In this document: piece by piece, positions 23,990-34,028 of the stretch
How positions within the stretch are numbered: position 1 is the stretch's first letter
How the letters are laid out: each line of letters opens with the position of its first letter
Assembly: GCF_019969725.1 (NCBI RefSeq)
Contig: NZ_JAHXYW010000006.1
Location: 124,001 to 188,000, forward strand
Direction of reading: 5' to 3'
From: Neobacillus bataviensis
Lineage (GTDB): Bacteria > Bacillota > Bacilli > Bacillales_B > DSM-18226
Length of the DNA: 64,000 nucleotides
Made by a program: the position numbers and the translations under genes
Notes under the pieces: model-generated
What the model saw: only the letters and a program-made list of their open reading frames with translations
Databases searched by the model: none
What the model was told of the DNA's origin: nothing

Positions 23990-26900
23990 ATGAGGAGAAA
24001 TAGAAGCAGGTTGTTCGGCCGAATTTTATCTGTATCGGCTGCTTTCATGTTACTCGGTTCACTGGGTGTCCCCGGGGCAGAAGCCGCTGTTAATGGAGAC
24101 GGGACGGACGTCGTCAATGAAAATTATGCGGACAGGCTCAGTCTAAAGCCGCTGGCTCCGGCCTTCAGGGTGGAAACCCTTCTGAACTGGTCGCCTGAAA
24201 ACGACCCGGATGCCGAAATAAACCGGGCCAGCATTCCGTTAAACAAAAATCGCTTTAAAGGATCCCAGGTAAATCCACTGGCTAATCCTAAGGCTGGCAT
24301 CACCTCTGCGGCGATTACGAACTGGAATCATGATGAGGCCAGCTCCGTTGGAAGCAATGATTTTAATGTATACGCGTTTGATAACTGGCAATTACTAGAT
24401 TCCTATATTTACTGGTCGGGAACCAATGAAGGGATTTTTGCCATCCCTACACCGGATATTGTCGATGCGGCCCACCGGAATGGGGTGCCTGTTTATGCCA
24501 CGCTTGGTTTCCCATGGGGCAGCTCTGCCGAGGGAGTCGCTGAAATCGAAAAGTTTACCCAACAGAAACAGGATGGAAGTTTCCCAGTTGCCGACAAGAT
24601 GATCGAAGTGGCGGAGTACTATGGTTTTGACGGTTATTTTTTCAATCAGGAAACGTCTGGTGTCAGTAAGGCCACAGCTGAACGTATGAATGAAATGATG
24701 CGCTATATTAAGCGAAATTCCAACCTGAATGTCAGTTGGTATGACGCGCAGGACAATACCGGAGCTATCAACTATCAGGATTCTATCAACAGCAAAAATG
24801 ATATGTATGTGAAACCGGCGGAAGATGGGGAATATGCCGTTGATGAGTTCTTTTTAAACTATAACTGGACTACCAGTAAGATTAACACCACCGTAGAGAC
24901 AATGAAAGGTCATAACCGCAGCCCATTTGATGCCTATGCCGGTTTTGAAATTCAACAGAATTCCTATAATACCAAAATTAATACCGATGCCCTGCTCGAT
25001 GAAAAGAAACAGCCGAAAGTGTCCATTGCCCTTTATGCGCCAAACTCGACCATGGGATTAGCGGCTGATCCTGCTGACTTCCATGAAAAGGAAAAAGAAT
25101 TATGGACAGGACCGCAGGGCAATCCTACCCTTGCCGATGATTCGGCTGCTTGGAAAGGGATGGCACGTTTTGTCACGGATGCATCCGTTATTCAGTCGAA
25201 GCCCTTTACGACAAACTTTAACAGCGGCCACGGAAAACAATACTTTGTGAACGGAAAAATCGCCAGCGGCCTTGAGTGGAATAACCGCTCCATCCAGGAT
25301 ATTATGCCGACCTGGCGCTGGTGGACCCGCAGTGAAGGCAGCAGAATCAAAGTTTCCTATGATTTTGATAAAGCCTATAACGGTGGCAATTCGCTGAAAT
25401 TCAGTGGTGCGCTCGAGGCGGGTTCTGTCAATGACACGATGCTTTACAGTTCCAAACTTCCCGTTACGGACACAACCAAGGTCCGTGTCGTTTACCAAAA
25501 CCAATCGGGAGCGGATGTGTCACTGGGTGTGGCCTTTAGTGAAGACTATGCACAAAGCAACATCAAATATTATCCGCTGCCTAAGTCGGGTGATGGCTGG
25601 CAGACAGCGGTTGTCGACCTTGGAAAGGATGCCGGGAAAACAGCCTATGCATTAAGTCTGAAAGTTAAAAATGCTGAAAAAATGGAAAACTACTCGATTC
25701 ATTTAGGCCAGCTGTCCGTCTATGATGCAGCGGCTGCAGTGCTGACGAAACCTTCTGATGTGAAAATTTTAGAAAAAATGCCGAAAACAGCCTTCGAGGC
25801 GGAAGCCCGCCTTAGCTGGTCTGAGCAGAAGAATGTCCTGCATTATGAGGTTTACCAGGAGAATGCTGATGGTATTGAAACACTTTTAGGGGTAACACCG
25901 AATAACTATTTCTATACGCCAAATATTACGAGAACGATGGAAAATGCCTCGGCCGATAACATCACGAAACTGAAAGTGGTGCCGGTCAATCAGGATTATG
26001 TACGCGGTCAAGCCGCCACAGTTTCTTTTGACTGGGGCATGGGGACGGATGCAACAGAAATCGAACAAAACCCTACTTCTCCCAATGTGGCGCTAAAGGC
26101 CAAGGTAACATCAGTCTCTGCGGAAAATGCGGCAGAACCGGCCTCTAAAGCACTGGACGGAACAGCCCTCGCAAATAGTAAATGGTGCGCAACCAATATG
26201 AAAACCGGTTATATGACGATTGATATTGGTGAGGAGAAAACCATCCGCCGCTGGCGTGTGGAGCATGCGGAATATGGCGGGGAAGCCAATAACATGAACA
26301 CCGTCGATTTTGAGCTCCTTTATAAAAATCAAACCGGCGAATGGATCAGTGCTAAACGAATTACTGATAATACGAAAGCTGTGACAGATGTGGTGTTAGA
26401 TGAGCCAGTTACAGCAAGGGAATTCAAGCTGCAGATTTATAATAGCGGTACTTCTCCTTGGGGTGCGATCCGTATCTATGACTGGCAGATGTTTGAAAGT
26501 GCCGCACTGCCGAGAACAGAAAACGTGATGATGCATTTTGTTAAGGCGGAAAACAACGCTGGAGCCGAAGATAAGGTAACGATTGAAAGAGTGAAAAATG
26601 GTCAAACTGTTCGACTGTATAAATCCTTAGATGCAAAGGAAGTTCTGGCTGAAAAGAAGGCTGACCAGGACGGACCGATCGCCTTTGAACAGCTGGATTT
26701 CGGTACTAAGGCCGGAAGAATCTATTATACCGTTCAGCAGGAGGATGAAAGAGAAAGCTTAAGATATAGTGCCGCTTACTTGAACGAAAAGGTAACCGAA
26801 GTCATTCATCAAATCAATGCTCTTCCTGACGTGGATCAATTAACGTTAGCTGATAAGCATCTTGTCAATGACTGTAAAGTGGCCTACAACAAGCTTCATC

Positions 26901-26995
26901 CAACTTTAAGAAAACAGGTCACAAACTACGACCGTCTTGTTCAGTTAATGGATCGGATGGAGGAATTAAAAAAGGACTTTAATAATGGAAATTAA
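23990..26995 (+). CDS. Second secreted GH85 endo-beta-N-acetylglucosaminidase with F5/8-type C domain
   Basis: 1001 residues. Signal peptide about 1-32 (ends AEA). GH85 domain: ETLLNWSPENDPDAEINRAS, then the active-site stretch YYGFDGYFFNQETSG with Asn219 and Glu221. A jelly-roll region (about 440-580) and a fibronectin-like strand set follow, then an F5/8-type C domain at about 690-830 (NSKWCATNMKTGYMTIDIG). The C-terminal 170 residues are unlike the first GH85: a beta stretch, then helices, with no anchor motif. There is no PKD domain. The two paralogues differ enough in domains to suggest different N-glycan or carrier preferences. Excellent AGGAGGAG start. A strong terminator follows. Confidence 0.92.
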   Translation: MRRNRSRLFGRILSVSAAFMLLGSLGVPGAEAAVNGDGTDVVNENYADRLSLKPLAPAFRVETLLNWSPENDPDAEINRASIPLNKNRFKGSQVNPLANPKAGITSAAITNWNHDEASSVGSNDFNVYAFDNWQLLDSYIYWSGTNEGIFAIPTPDIVDAAHRNGVPVYATLGFPWGSSAEGVAEIEKFTQQKQDGSFPVADKMIEVAEYYGFDGYFFNQETSGVSKATAERMNEMMRYIKRNSNLNVSWYDAQDNTGAINYQDSINSKNDMYVKPAEDGEYAVDEFFLNYNWTTSKINTTVETMKGHNRSPFDAYAGFEIQQNSYNTKINTDALLDEKKQPKVSIALYAPNSTMGLAADPADFHEKEKELWTGPQGNPTLADDSAAWKGMARFVTDASVIQSKPFTTNFNSGHGKQYFVNGKIASGLEWNNRSIQDIMPTWRWWTRSEGSRIKVSYDFDKAYNGGNSLKFSGALEAGSVNDTMLYSSKLPVTDTTKVRVVYQNQSGADVSLGVAFSEDYAQSNIKYYPLPKSGDGWQTAVVDLGKDAGKTAYALSLKVKNAEKMENYSIHLGQLSVYDAAAAVLTKPSDVKILEKMPKTAFEAEARLSWSEQKNVLHYEVYQENADGIETLLGVTPNNYFYTPNITRTMENASADNITKLKVVPVNQDYVRGQAATVSFDWGMGTDATEIEQNPTSPNVALKAKVTSVSAENAAEPASKALDGTALANSKWCATNMKTGYMTIDIGEEKTIRRWRVEHAEYGGEANNMNTVDFELLYKNQTGEWISAKRITDNTKAVTDVVLDEPVTAREFKLQIYNSGTSPWGAIRIYDWQMFESAALPRTENVMMHFVKAENNAGAEDKVTIERVKNGQTVRLYKSLDAKEVLAEKKADQDGPIAFEQLDFGTKAGRIYYTVQQEDERESLRYSAAYLNEKVTEVIHQINALPDVDQLTLADKHLVNDCKVAYNKLHPTLRKQVTNYDRLVQLMDRMEELKKDFNNGN

Positions 26996-27004
26996 ATAAG
27001 AGAA

Positions 27005-27053
27005 GGGGGCAGCCCTCATTGCAGGAAAGCAATGAGCGGCTGCCCCCATTTTT
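27005..27053 (+). terminator. Very strong terminator after the GH85 pair
   Basis: GGGGGCAGCC/GGCTGCCCCC plus inner CTCATTGC/GCAATGAG (18 paired bases in all, one bulge), followed by ATTTTT. It separates the extracellular GH85 genes from the intracellular glycosidase operon. Confidence 0.9.
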
Positions 27054-27149
27054 CATGAACTATTTTTAGATACACTGTAAAATCCATAGGACTTTCTAGC
27101 AATCTATTGCCCCAAAATTCTGGCTTGTTAAAATGTAGTCAAAGCAAAA

Positions 27150-27163
27150 TGATAGCGTTTTCG
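27150..27163 (+). promoter_or_regulatory. cre-like site before the GH38/GH125 operon
   Basis: TGATAGCGTTTTCG: two deviations from the relaxed cre pattern TGNAANCGNWNNCW. It lies 35 bases before the start of the first mannosidase; carbon catabolite repression would be expected for such a locus. Confidence 0.45.
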
Positions 27164-27197
27164 CGAAACTGAAATAAAGGAAAGCGGGTAAGAATCA

Positions 27198-29903
27198 ATG
27201 AATAAAACTGCACATATTATCTCCCATTCCCACTGGGACCGGGAATGGTACTTGCCTTTTGAACAGCACCGTTACTACTTCATTAAACTGATGAATGATT
27301 TGATAGACCAGTTCAAAAAAGATGGAAATGCGTTTCAAGCGTTCCATTTGGATGGCCAGACTGTTCTTTTGGAGGATTATTTTGCCGTTCATCCGGAAAA
27401 CCGGGAGATTGTCAAACAATTAATCGAACAGAAAAAGCTGTATATCGGACCGTGGTATGTGCTCCAGGATGCTTTCTTAACAAGCTCTGAAGCCAATGTT
27501 CGGAACCTGCAAATCGGTTTACAAGATTCCAAAGCTTATGGGCATGTATCAAAAATTGGCTACTTTCCTGACACTTTCGGCATTTATGGGCAGGCGCCCC
27601 AGCTTTTAAAGCAAGCGGGGATTGATACGGCGGCTTTCGGGAGGGGAGTAAAACCAACCGGCTTTAATAACACGGTGTCGGATTCTCCTGATTATGAATC
27701 TCCCTATTCCGAGATGATCTGGAAATCACCGGACGGCTCGGATGTATTGGGAATTCTTTTTGCCAATTGGTACTCGAACGGAAATGAAATCCCAGTGGAC
27801 GAAGCGGCAGCGAAAAAATTCTGGGACCTTAAGCTCCGCGATGCCGAAAAGTATGCGTCCACCAATCAGTTATTGTTTATGAATGGATGCGACCACCAGC
27901 CGCTGCAAAAAACGATTCCACAGGCGATTGAAACGGCAGCTAGTTTATATCCTGATTACACCTTTAAGCATTCCAGTTTTGATGAATATATAGGGGCGTT
28001 AAAAGAAGCACTTCCTGAGAAGCTGCAGGTCATTGATGGCGAATTGCGCAATCAGCGGACCGATGGCTGGTCGACGCTTGTCAATACCGCATCCAGCCGG
28101 ATTTATTTGAAGCAATGGAACAACTACTGTCAAACCCTTTTGGAAAAAATCGCCGAGCCGCTTGCGAGCATGGCCTTTTTAGCAGGCGGGACGTACCCAA
28201 GGGAATATCTCCGCTTTATGTGGAAGTCATTGATGAAGAATCACCCGCATGACAGCATTTGCGGCTGCAGCGTGGATGAGGTGCACCGCGAAATGGTGAC
28301 TCGCTTTGAAACGGTTTCGCAAATGGGAGAGGTGTTTGTATCGGAGCAAGCGGTGGAGCTTGCCGGTAAAATTGATACGACGGGCGCACCAAAGGGCGGA
28401 ATTCCCCTTGTTGTCTTGAATACAACGGGGTGGAACAAAGACGAGGTCGTTACGGAAACAGTCGATCTGGAAAAGGTGTATTTTTCCCAAATGCATTTTG
28501 AAGAAATTCCAATGTATTTACAGGATAAAGATTTGCCAGCTTACAAGCTGGTCGATCAAGCCGGCAATACCATCGAATGTCATCTAGAAAACCCGGTGGT
28601 TGAGTTTGGCTATGATTTACCGGATGACAAATTCCGCCAGCCGTTTTTTGCTAAGCGCGCCAAGCTTTCCTTCTTTGCAGAAAAGATCCCTGCATTCGGC
28701 TACAAGACATTCTATCTTATTCCACAGGAGCAGCCGGCCGGGCAGCGTCCAGAAAACAAGGCGGATGGCGGCATGGAGATGGAAAATGAATATGTTCACC
28801 TCCTGTTTCATGAGGATGGCACCTATGATCTAACGAATAAAGCTGCCGGCAGGACCTTCTATCGTCTCGGCATTTATGAGGACACAGGGGATGTCGGGAA
28901 TGAATATATGTTCAAGGAAGCAAAAGGACAGGATCCGATTACGACAAAGGGTGTTCAAGCCGTATTCCGCTTGATTGAAAAATCACCGCTTCGAACAGAG
29001 CTTGAATTTACGCATACCTTAACCATCCCGGTTTCAGCGGACGACCGATTAGCCATCGAACGGAACCGCTTGATTTGGCATAAGGAAAGGGAAGCAGGCA
29101 GATCGAACGAAATGACGACCATTACACTGCGTACCGTTGTCACTCTGGAAAAAGGAATGAAGGGTCCGGCTTTCAAGCTGACCATTGACAATCAAGCTGC
29201 CGACCACCGCCTGCGTGTTCTTTTCCCGACAGGATTGCAAACGGAAACACACCAGGCCGACAGTATTTTCGAGATTGTGACACGCCCGAATTCACCGGAA
29301 AAGGAATGGGAAAATCCAAGCTTCTGTCATCATCAGCAGCGCTTCGCCAGCATTAACGGTGACGAGATGGGCTTAACCGTGGCCACGGACGGCCTTCAGG
29401 AATATGAAATCCTGCCATCGGACGGAACGATTGCCCTCACCGTACTTCGTTCGGTTGCTGAGCTTGGTGACTGGGGCTACTTCCCGACACCGGAGGCCCA
29501 GTGCATCGGGACACAAACAGCCGAATGGCAAGTGCTCATGCATGAAAAAGATGTGATTGCCTCAAACGCATTTGTGGAGGCTTATCAATATAAAGTTCCT
29601 CTTCAGGTTATTCAGACAAACGCCCATGAAGGAACCTTGCCGGCTGACCATCAGTTTGTGAACTGGGAGTCCGAGGGCCTTGCGTGGTCATCGATGAAAG
29701 TGGCGGAGGAATGTGATGACGTGATGATTCGCTGGTTCAATCCAGCTCCAGCGAGTAAAGTTCTCACGGCATCCATCCCCGCCCAGCCGGATTTTACATC
29801 TTACAAGAGTACGATACTTGAAGAACAAACCTATGATTCTAGCGATCAGTATGAAGTCGCTGGCTATGAAATTATTACCCTTGGTTTTCAAAATAAGCGA
29901 TAG
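27198..29903 (+). CDS. GH38 alpha-mannosidase (MngB-like group)
   Basis: 901 residues, no signal peptide, so cytoplasmic. The N-terminal catalytic domain begins HIISHSHWDREWY, with zinc ligands His12 and Asp14; the nucleophile is Asp125 in GYFPDTFGIYGQ. Central helical region and a large C-terminal beta-sandwich domain complete the usual length of MngB-type enzymes (about 880). Related proteins hydrolyse mannosyl-glycerate or alpha-mannosides; in this context the substrate is likely the alpha-mannose arms of imported N-glycans. Followed after 11 bases by the GH125 gene. It is a distant paralogue of the GH38 at 34029, and the two probably differ in linkage preference. Confidence 0.92.
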   Translation: MNKTAHIISHSHWDREWYLPFEQHRYYFIKLMNDLIDQFKKDGNAFQAFHLDGQTVLLEDYFAVHPENREIVKQLIEQKKLYIGPWYVLQDAFLTSSEANVRNLQIGLQDSKAYGHVSKIGYFPDTFGIYGQAPQLLKQAGIDTAAFGRGVKPTGFNNTVSDSPDYESPYSEMIWKSPDGSDVLGILFANWYSNGNEIPVDEAAAKKFWDLKLRDAEKYASTNQLLFMNGCDHQPLQKTIPQAIETAASLYPDYTFKHSSFDEYIGALKEALPEKLQVIDGELRNQRTDGWSTLVNTASSRIYLKQWNNYCQTLLEKIAEPLASMAFLAGGTYPREYLRFMWKSLMKNHPHDSICGCSVDEVHREMVTRFETVSQMGEVFVSEQAVELAGKIDTTGAPKGGIPLVVLNTTGWNKDEVVTETVDLEKVYFSQMHFEEIPMYLQDKDLPAYKLVDQAGNTIECHLENPVVEFGYDLPDDKFRQPFFAKRAKLSFFAEKIPAFGYKTFYLIPQEQPAGQRPENKADGGMEMENEYVHLLFHEDGTYDLTNKAAGRTFYRLGIYEDTGDVGNEYMFKEAKGQDPITTKGVQAVFRLIEKSPLRTELEFTHTLTIPVSADDRLAIERNRLIWHKEREAGRSNEMTTITLRTVVTLEKGMKGPAFKLTIDNQAADHRLRVLFPTGLQTETHQADSIFEIVTRPNSPEKEWENPSFCHHQQRFASINGDEMGLTVATDGLQEYEILPSDGTIALTVLRSVAELGDWGYFPTPEAQCIGTQTAEWQVLMHEKDVIASNAFVEAYQYKVPLQVIQTNAHEGTLPADHQFVNWESEGLAWSSMKVAEECDDVMIRWFNPAPASKVLTASIPAQPDFTSYKSTILEEQTYDSSDQYEVAGYEIITLGFQNKR

Positions 29904-29914
29904 GAGAGGGAAAG

Positions 29915-31234
29915 ATGACAGCAGTAATTCCAGGATCGATGCAAAAATTGATCCAACATGTGAAGGAATGTTTTCCTGGGGATGAAAAATTACACCAAAT
30001 GTTTGAGCAATGCTTTGTCAATACGTATACCACGACGCTGAAAAAACTGGAAGATGGAAAAACTTTTGTCGTAACCGGTGACATTCCGGCGATGTGGTTA
30101 AGAGACTCAGCAGCACAAGTTCGCCCCTATTTGCTGGCTGCAGAGGAGGATGAGGAACTGGCCGAATTACTCGAAGGGGTGATCCGCCAGCAATTCGCTT
30201 TTATCTTACATGACCCGTATGCCAATGCGTTTAATGAAACGGAGAATGGAAGGGGGCATCAAACCGATCTTACCGAAATGACGCCCCATATTTGGGAACG
30301 AAAATACGAGATTGACTCCTTATGCTACCCGATCCAGCTTGCCTATTTTTTTTGGAAGTCAACCGGACGTACTGCGTATTTAAAAGAAACGTTCCAAGAA
30401 GTTTTGGAGACGATTATCCATGTTTGGAGGACGGAGCAGGATCATGAAAATAAGTCTCCTTACAGGTTTGAACGGGCCGATGTGCGCCTGTCCGATACCT
30501 TGATCCGCGAAGGAAAAGGAGGGCGTGTGGTTCCGACCGGAATGACGTGGAGCGCCTTCCGCCCAAGTGATGATGCCTGCACCTACGGATACCTGATCCC
30601 GGCGAATATGTTTGCCGTTGTCGTGTTAGGGTATGCGGCGGAAATGTGTGATGAGGTGCTAAAGGATTCTTCCTTAAAAGAAGAGTGCTTAAAGCTGCGT
30701 GAGGAAATCAGGCAGGGGATTGAACAATATGCGAAATTGGACCACCCGATCTACGGCGAGATGTATGTCTATGAAACCGATGGGGAAGGACGCGTAAATT
30801 TAATGGATGACGCCAATGTTCCAAGTTTGCTTGCAGCCCCGTATTTAGGGTACCAGCCATTTGATGATGCGACGTATCTCAATACACGAAAGTTCCTTTT
30901 GAGCAGGGATAATCCCTATTATTACGAGGGTAAATATGCCAATGGCATCGGCAGCCCACATACGCCGGATCACTATATTTGGCATATTGCCTTGGCTATC
31001 CAGGGGATGACCGCGGTAAGCGAAGCGGAAAAACAGCAAATTTTGGCTTATTTTAAAAACACCGATGGCGGTACGAATTTTATGCACGAAGGCTTTAACG
31101 CCGACTGTCCGGAGGAATTTACAAGAGATTGGTTCGCGTGGGCGAACACGATGTTCAGTGAATTCGTGCTGAGTTTAACCGGTAAAGCCGTAAAAGGAAG
31201 TCCGCTTTATCATCATTTGATGAACAATAACTAG
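29915..31234 (+). CDS. GH125 exo-alpha-1,6-mannosidase
   Basis: 439 residues, cytoplasmic. The family signature GDIPAMWLRDSAAQVRPYL is near residue 50, with NAFNETENGRGHQTDLTEM and IWERKYEIDSLCYPI after it; the C-terminal part has YEGKYANGIGSPHTPDHYIWHI. Metal-independent inverting exo-alpha-1,6-mannosidases of this family trim N-glycans in streptococci and clostridia. The gene follows GH38 closely, with GGAGAGGG before the ATG, and is followed by YesL. Confidence 0.93.
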   Translation: MTAVIPGSMQKLIQHVKECFPGDEKLHQMFEQCFVNTYTTTLKKLEDGKTFVVTGDIPAMWLRDSAAQVRPYLLAAEEDEELAELLEGVIRQQFAFILHDPYANAFNETENGRGHQTDLTEMTPHIWERKYEIDSLCYPIQLAYFFWKSTGRTAYLKETFQEVLETIIHVWRTEQDHENKSPYRFERADVRLSDTLIREGKGGRVVPTGMTWSAFRPSDDACTYGYLIPANMFAVVVLGYAAEMCDEVLKDSSLKEECLKLREEIRQGIEQYAKLDHPIYGEMYVYETDGEGRVNLMDDANVPSLLAAPYLGYQPFDDATYLNTRKFLLSRDNPYYYEGKYANGIGSPHTPDHYIWHIALAIQGMTAVSEAEKQQILAYFKNTDGGTNFMHEGFNADCPEEFTRDWFAWANTMFSEFVLSLTGKAVKGSPLYHHLMNNN

Positions 31235-31263
31235 TTAAAGTTCATTGGAAAGGGTGGTGCCGT

Positions 31264-31875
31264 ATGAACAAAGGTTCATGGATGATCGTTGTTTGTGAAT
31301 GGATATGGAGGGCAATCTCCGCAAATATATGCTGGATTGCCTTTACCGCCTTGGGACTCGGGGTATTTGGCTTTTTCCCGGCAACGGTTGCCCTGTTTAC
31401 GATTGTCCGCAAATGGCTAAGAAAAGATACCGATGTACCTGTTTGGAAGACGTTTAAGCAAGTGTATTTGAAAGAATGGAAGAGAAGCAATGGAATAGGC
31501 CTTGTTTTTTACAGCATCGGCCTTTTTCTTTTTATCGATATCAGGATTACAGAGACCTTTATGTCGGGTGTTTTTGCCAGCTTTCTTTCGCTCATCCTTT
31601 ACATCCTGTTGATCATCCTATTATTGGCAGTCGGCCATTTCTTTGCCGTCTATGTCCATTATGAGCTTTCCAGTAAGGAATATATCAAACAGTCCTTTCT
31701 TATCACCTTAACGGGGCTGCCTTCCACCATTTGGATTGGCGCCGGATTTCTTGTCATTGGCTACCTGATAAATCAGGTCCCCGGCCTTATCCCGTTTATT
31801 TCTGCGGTTGCTCCTGCTTATTGGATGATGAAGGTTTGTCTTAGCAGATTTGCTCGATTAGAAAGGGTCTGCTAG
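31264..31875 (+). CDS. YesL/DUF624 family membrane protein
   Basis: 203 residues with about five transmembrane segments. The start ICWIAFTALGLGVFGFFPATVALFTIVRKWLR and a later WKTFKQVYLKEWKRSNGIG match the DUF624/YesL family, which in Bacillus sits inside carbohydrate-use operons together with YesMN and lipo-oligosaccharide-type permeases. The molecular role is not established. In the same operon as GH38 and GH125. Confidence 0.88.
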   Translation: MNKGSWMIVVCEWIWRAISANICWIAFTALGLGVFGFFPATVALFTIVRKWLRKDTDVPVWKTFKQVYLKEWKRSNGIGLVFYSIGLFLFIDIRITETFMSGVFASFLSLILYILLIILLLAVGHFFAVYVHYELSSKEYIKQSFLITLTGLPSTIWIGAGFLVIGYLINQVPGLIPFISAVAPAYWMMKVCLSRFARLERVC

Positions 31876-31898
31876 AGGTAAAATTGTTGCTATTTCCG

Positions 31899-31994
31899 AT
31901 TCGCTGATAAACTTACGAAATCCGCCGATAAATGTCTTAGATTCGCTGATAAAACCAAAAATTCGCTGATAAAAGGTAAAAATCCGCCGATAAA
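31899..31994. repeat. Five phased copies of a 13-base motif (period about 21 bases)
   Basis: ATTCGCTGATAAA at 31899, 31941 and 31961, and the variant ATCCGCCGATAAA at 31920 and 31982. Start-to-start distances are 21, 21, 20 and 21 bases, close to two helical turns. It lies between yesL and the GH20 gene, outside any ORF on the coding strand. Confidence 0.75.
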
Positions 31995-32121
31995 TCTATC
32001 AACTTGTTTTTTTGGTGTAAAAATACACTTAGATTTCGCGTTGTTGTATTTAAAAACAACAAAGTTTACGAAAAAAGTGCTAACCTGATCGGAATTCGGA
32101 GAAAAAACAGGGGGAATACAA

Positions 32122-34002
32122 GTGGAATTGTACTTAAAGGGGGACACATCTGCTATAGCAGATGGTCTTGAACTTGTTTCTAAACGATTAAAGATTCAAC
32201 TTTCTACTGATGGGTATCCAATACAAGTGATAAATCAGCAAGGGCCGTTACGGATCGTGAATAAAAACGGCCAGGGAGAAATTTCATTCGAAAAGCCGGT
32301 TCATTTTTTCCGGGCGATCGGATTGTGGCTGGAGAATTTTCAAAAAAGTGGCGAATTCGATATCACCGAGAATCCACAGTTTAACATGAGTGGTGTGATG
32401 CTGGATGCATCTAGAAATGCGGTTCCCACAGTTGCGGACATCGAGAAGCTTCTGCAGCACATGGCGGTAATGGGATTAGACACCCTGATGCTTTATACGG
32501 AGGACACGTATGAGGTGAAGGAATATCCTTACTTTGGATATATGCGCGGAAGATATACATTTGAGGAGCTCAAAGCTAGTGATGAATATGCCGGGAAGCT
32601 CGGAATTGAAATGATCCCCTGCATTCAAACCTTGGGCCACTTGCGTGAAGCCCTGAAATGGAATTATGCCGCAGGCGTAAAAGACACAGATGATATATTA
32701 CTCGTGGATGAGCCCAAAACGTATGAGTTTTTAGAGAGCTGTCTAAAAGCGGCCTCCAAGCCATTTCGGAGCAAACGGATTCATATTGGCATGGACGAGA
32801 CGTTTCAGCTTGGACTAGGAAAATATTTGGCGAAGCATGGCTATGAGAACCATATCGATCTCATGAACCGGCATCTGCAAAAGGTAGTTTCCATTACCGA
32901 TAAGCTGGGGTTAAAACCGATGATTTGGAGCGATATGTACTTTCCGTTGTTTGCAGAAAACAGCCCTTATAAGGATGAAAACGGCAGCATCCGCGAGGAT
33001 ATATTGGAAGGAATTCCGGATGTCGAGCTTGTTTATTGGAACTATTACCGAAAAGAACAAGAAGTGTATGAACGAGATTTTCAAAACCATAAGCTGCTCG
33101 GCTCCACGCCGATTTTTGCCGGCGGGGCTTGGACATGGAATGGATTGGCGCCGAATTATGGCAAGGCAATTGTGACAACAGAAGCCGCACTGGCCGCCTG
33201 TAAACAGGAAGGTATCGGCGAAATCTTTGTAACATTGTGGGGGGATAACGGAGCAGAAACGCCTTTTGCAACAGCTTACCCAATCATGCAATTATTTGCC
33301 GAGCACACTTATCAGAAGGAAGTGTCCATTGAAAAGGTGTCAGAGCGCTTTGCGTTTTGTGCTGACGGGCATTTTGCCGATTTTATGAATTTGAAATTAT
33401 TGGATGAAACACCGGGTGTCATGAGGGATAACATGAATAGCTCGATGACTTCGAAAGTGCTGCTTTACCAAGATAGTTTAATAGGCTTATATGACGAGAA
33501 TGTCCGCGGCCTTTCTTTAGGGGAGCACTATCAGCAGCTGATGCCCGTGCTTGAAAAAGCCAAACGGGAAAATCCAGCATGGGGATCCTTGTTTGATTTT
33601 TATGAACAGCTGGCAAGGGTGCTGGCTGACAAAGCGGAAATCGGCATCAAGATCCTAGCGGCGTATCAGAACAACGATTATGAACAAATGAAATCAATTC
33701 TACTTACTTTGGATCGAATCAAGAAGAATGTCGACCTTTTAAGGCAAAAGCACCGAGACATCTGGTTTGCAGCGTACAAACCATTTGGCTGGGAAGTAAT
33801 CGATATTCGTTATGGCGGCGTCATTACCCGGATAGATTCCGTCAAATACCGGATTCAGGCGTGGCTCGAGGGAAGGATTCCCCGGATGGAAGAATTGGAA
33901 GAAAAACGGCTGCACCATGATGGGCCATGGGAAATCGTGGATGGGCTGGTTGGCGGTAATGTCTATCACCGGATCGTCACTGCAGGCAACTTTTCATTGT
34001 AA
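32122..34002 (+). CDS. GH20 beta-N-acetylhexosaminidase (cytoplasmic)
   Basis: 626 residues, no signal peptide. Catalytic pair Asp225-Glu226 in RIHIGMDETFQLGLG, preceded by the TIM-barrel strand MSGVMLDASRNAVPTVADI and the typical Gly-His of CIQTLGHLREAL. GH20 enzymes use substrate-assisted catalysis and remove terminal beta-GlcNAc or GalNAc. Here it would act on antenna GlcNAc or on the residual GlcNAc after import. The C-terminal 250 residues are helical, as in ExoII/GH20C-type enzymes. GTG start 7 bases after AGGGGG. Separated from yesL by a phased repeat array. Confidence 0.9.
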   Translation: MELYLKGDTSAIADGLELVSKRLKIQLSTDGYPIQVINQQGPLRIVNKNGQGEISFEKPVHFFRAIGLWLENFQKSGEFDITENPQFNMSGVMLDASRNAVPTVADIEKLLQHMAVMGLDTLMLYTEDTYEVKEYPYFGYMRGRYTFEELKASDEYAGKLGIEMIPCIQTLGHLREALKWNYAAGVKDTDDILLVDEPKTYEFLESCLKAASKPFRSKRIHIGMDETFQLGLGKYLAKHGYENHIDLMNRHLQKVVSITDKLGLKPMIWSDMYFPLFAENSPYKDENGSIREDILEGIPDVELVYWNYYRKEQEVYERDFQNHKLLGSTPIFAGGAWTWNGLAPNYGKAIVTTEAALAACKQEGIGEIFVTLWGDNGAETPFATAYPIMQLFAEHTYQKEVSIEKVSERFAFCADGHFADFMNLKLLDETPGVMRDNMNSSMTSKVLLYQDSLIGLYDENVRGLSLGEHYQQLMPVLEKAKRENPAWGSLFDFYEQLARVLADKAEIGIKILAAYQNNDYEQMKSILLTLDRIKKNVDLLRQKHRDIWFAAYKPFGWEVIDIRYGGVITRIDSVKYRIQAWLEGRIPRMEELEEKRLHHDGPWEIVDGLVGGNVYHRIVTAGNFSL

Positions 34003-34028
34003 AAAACTAGTCATAATGAGGTGAAAAC

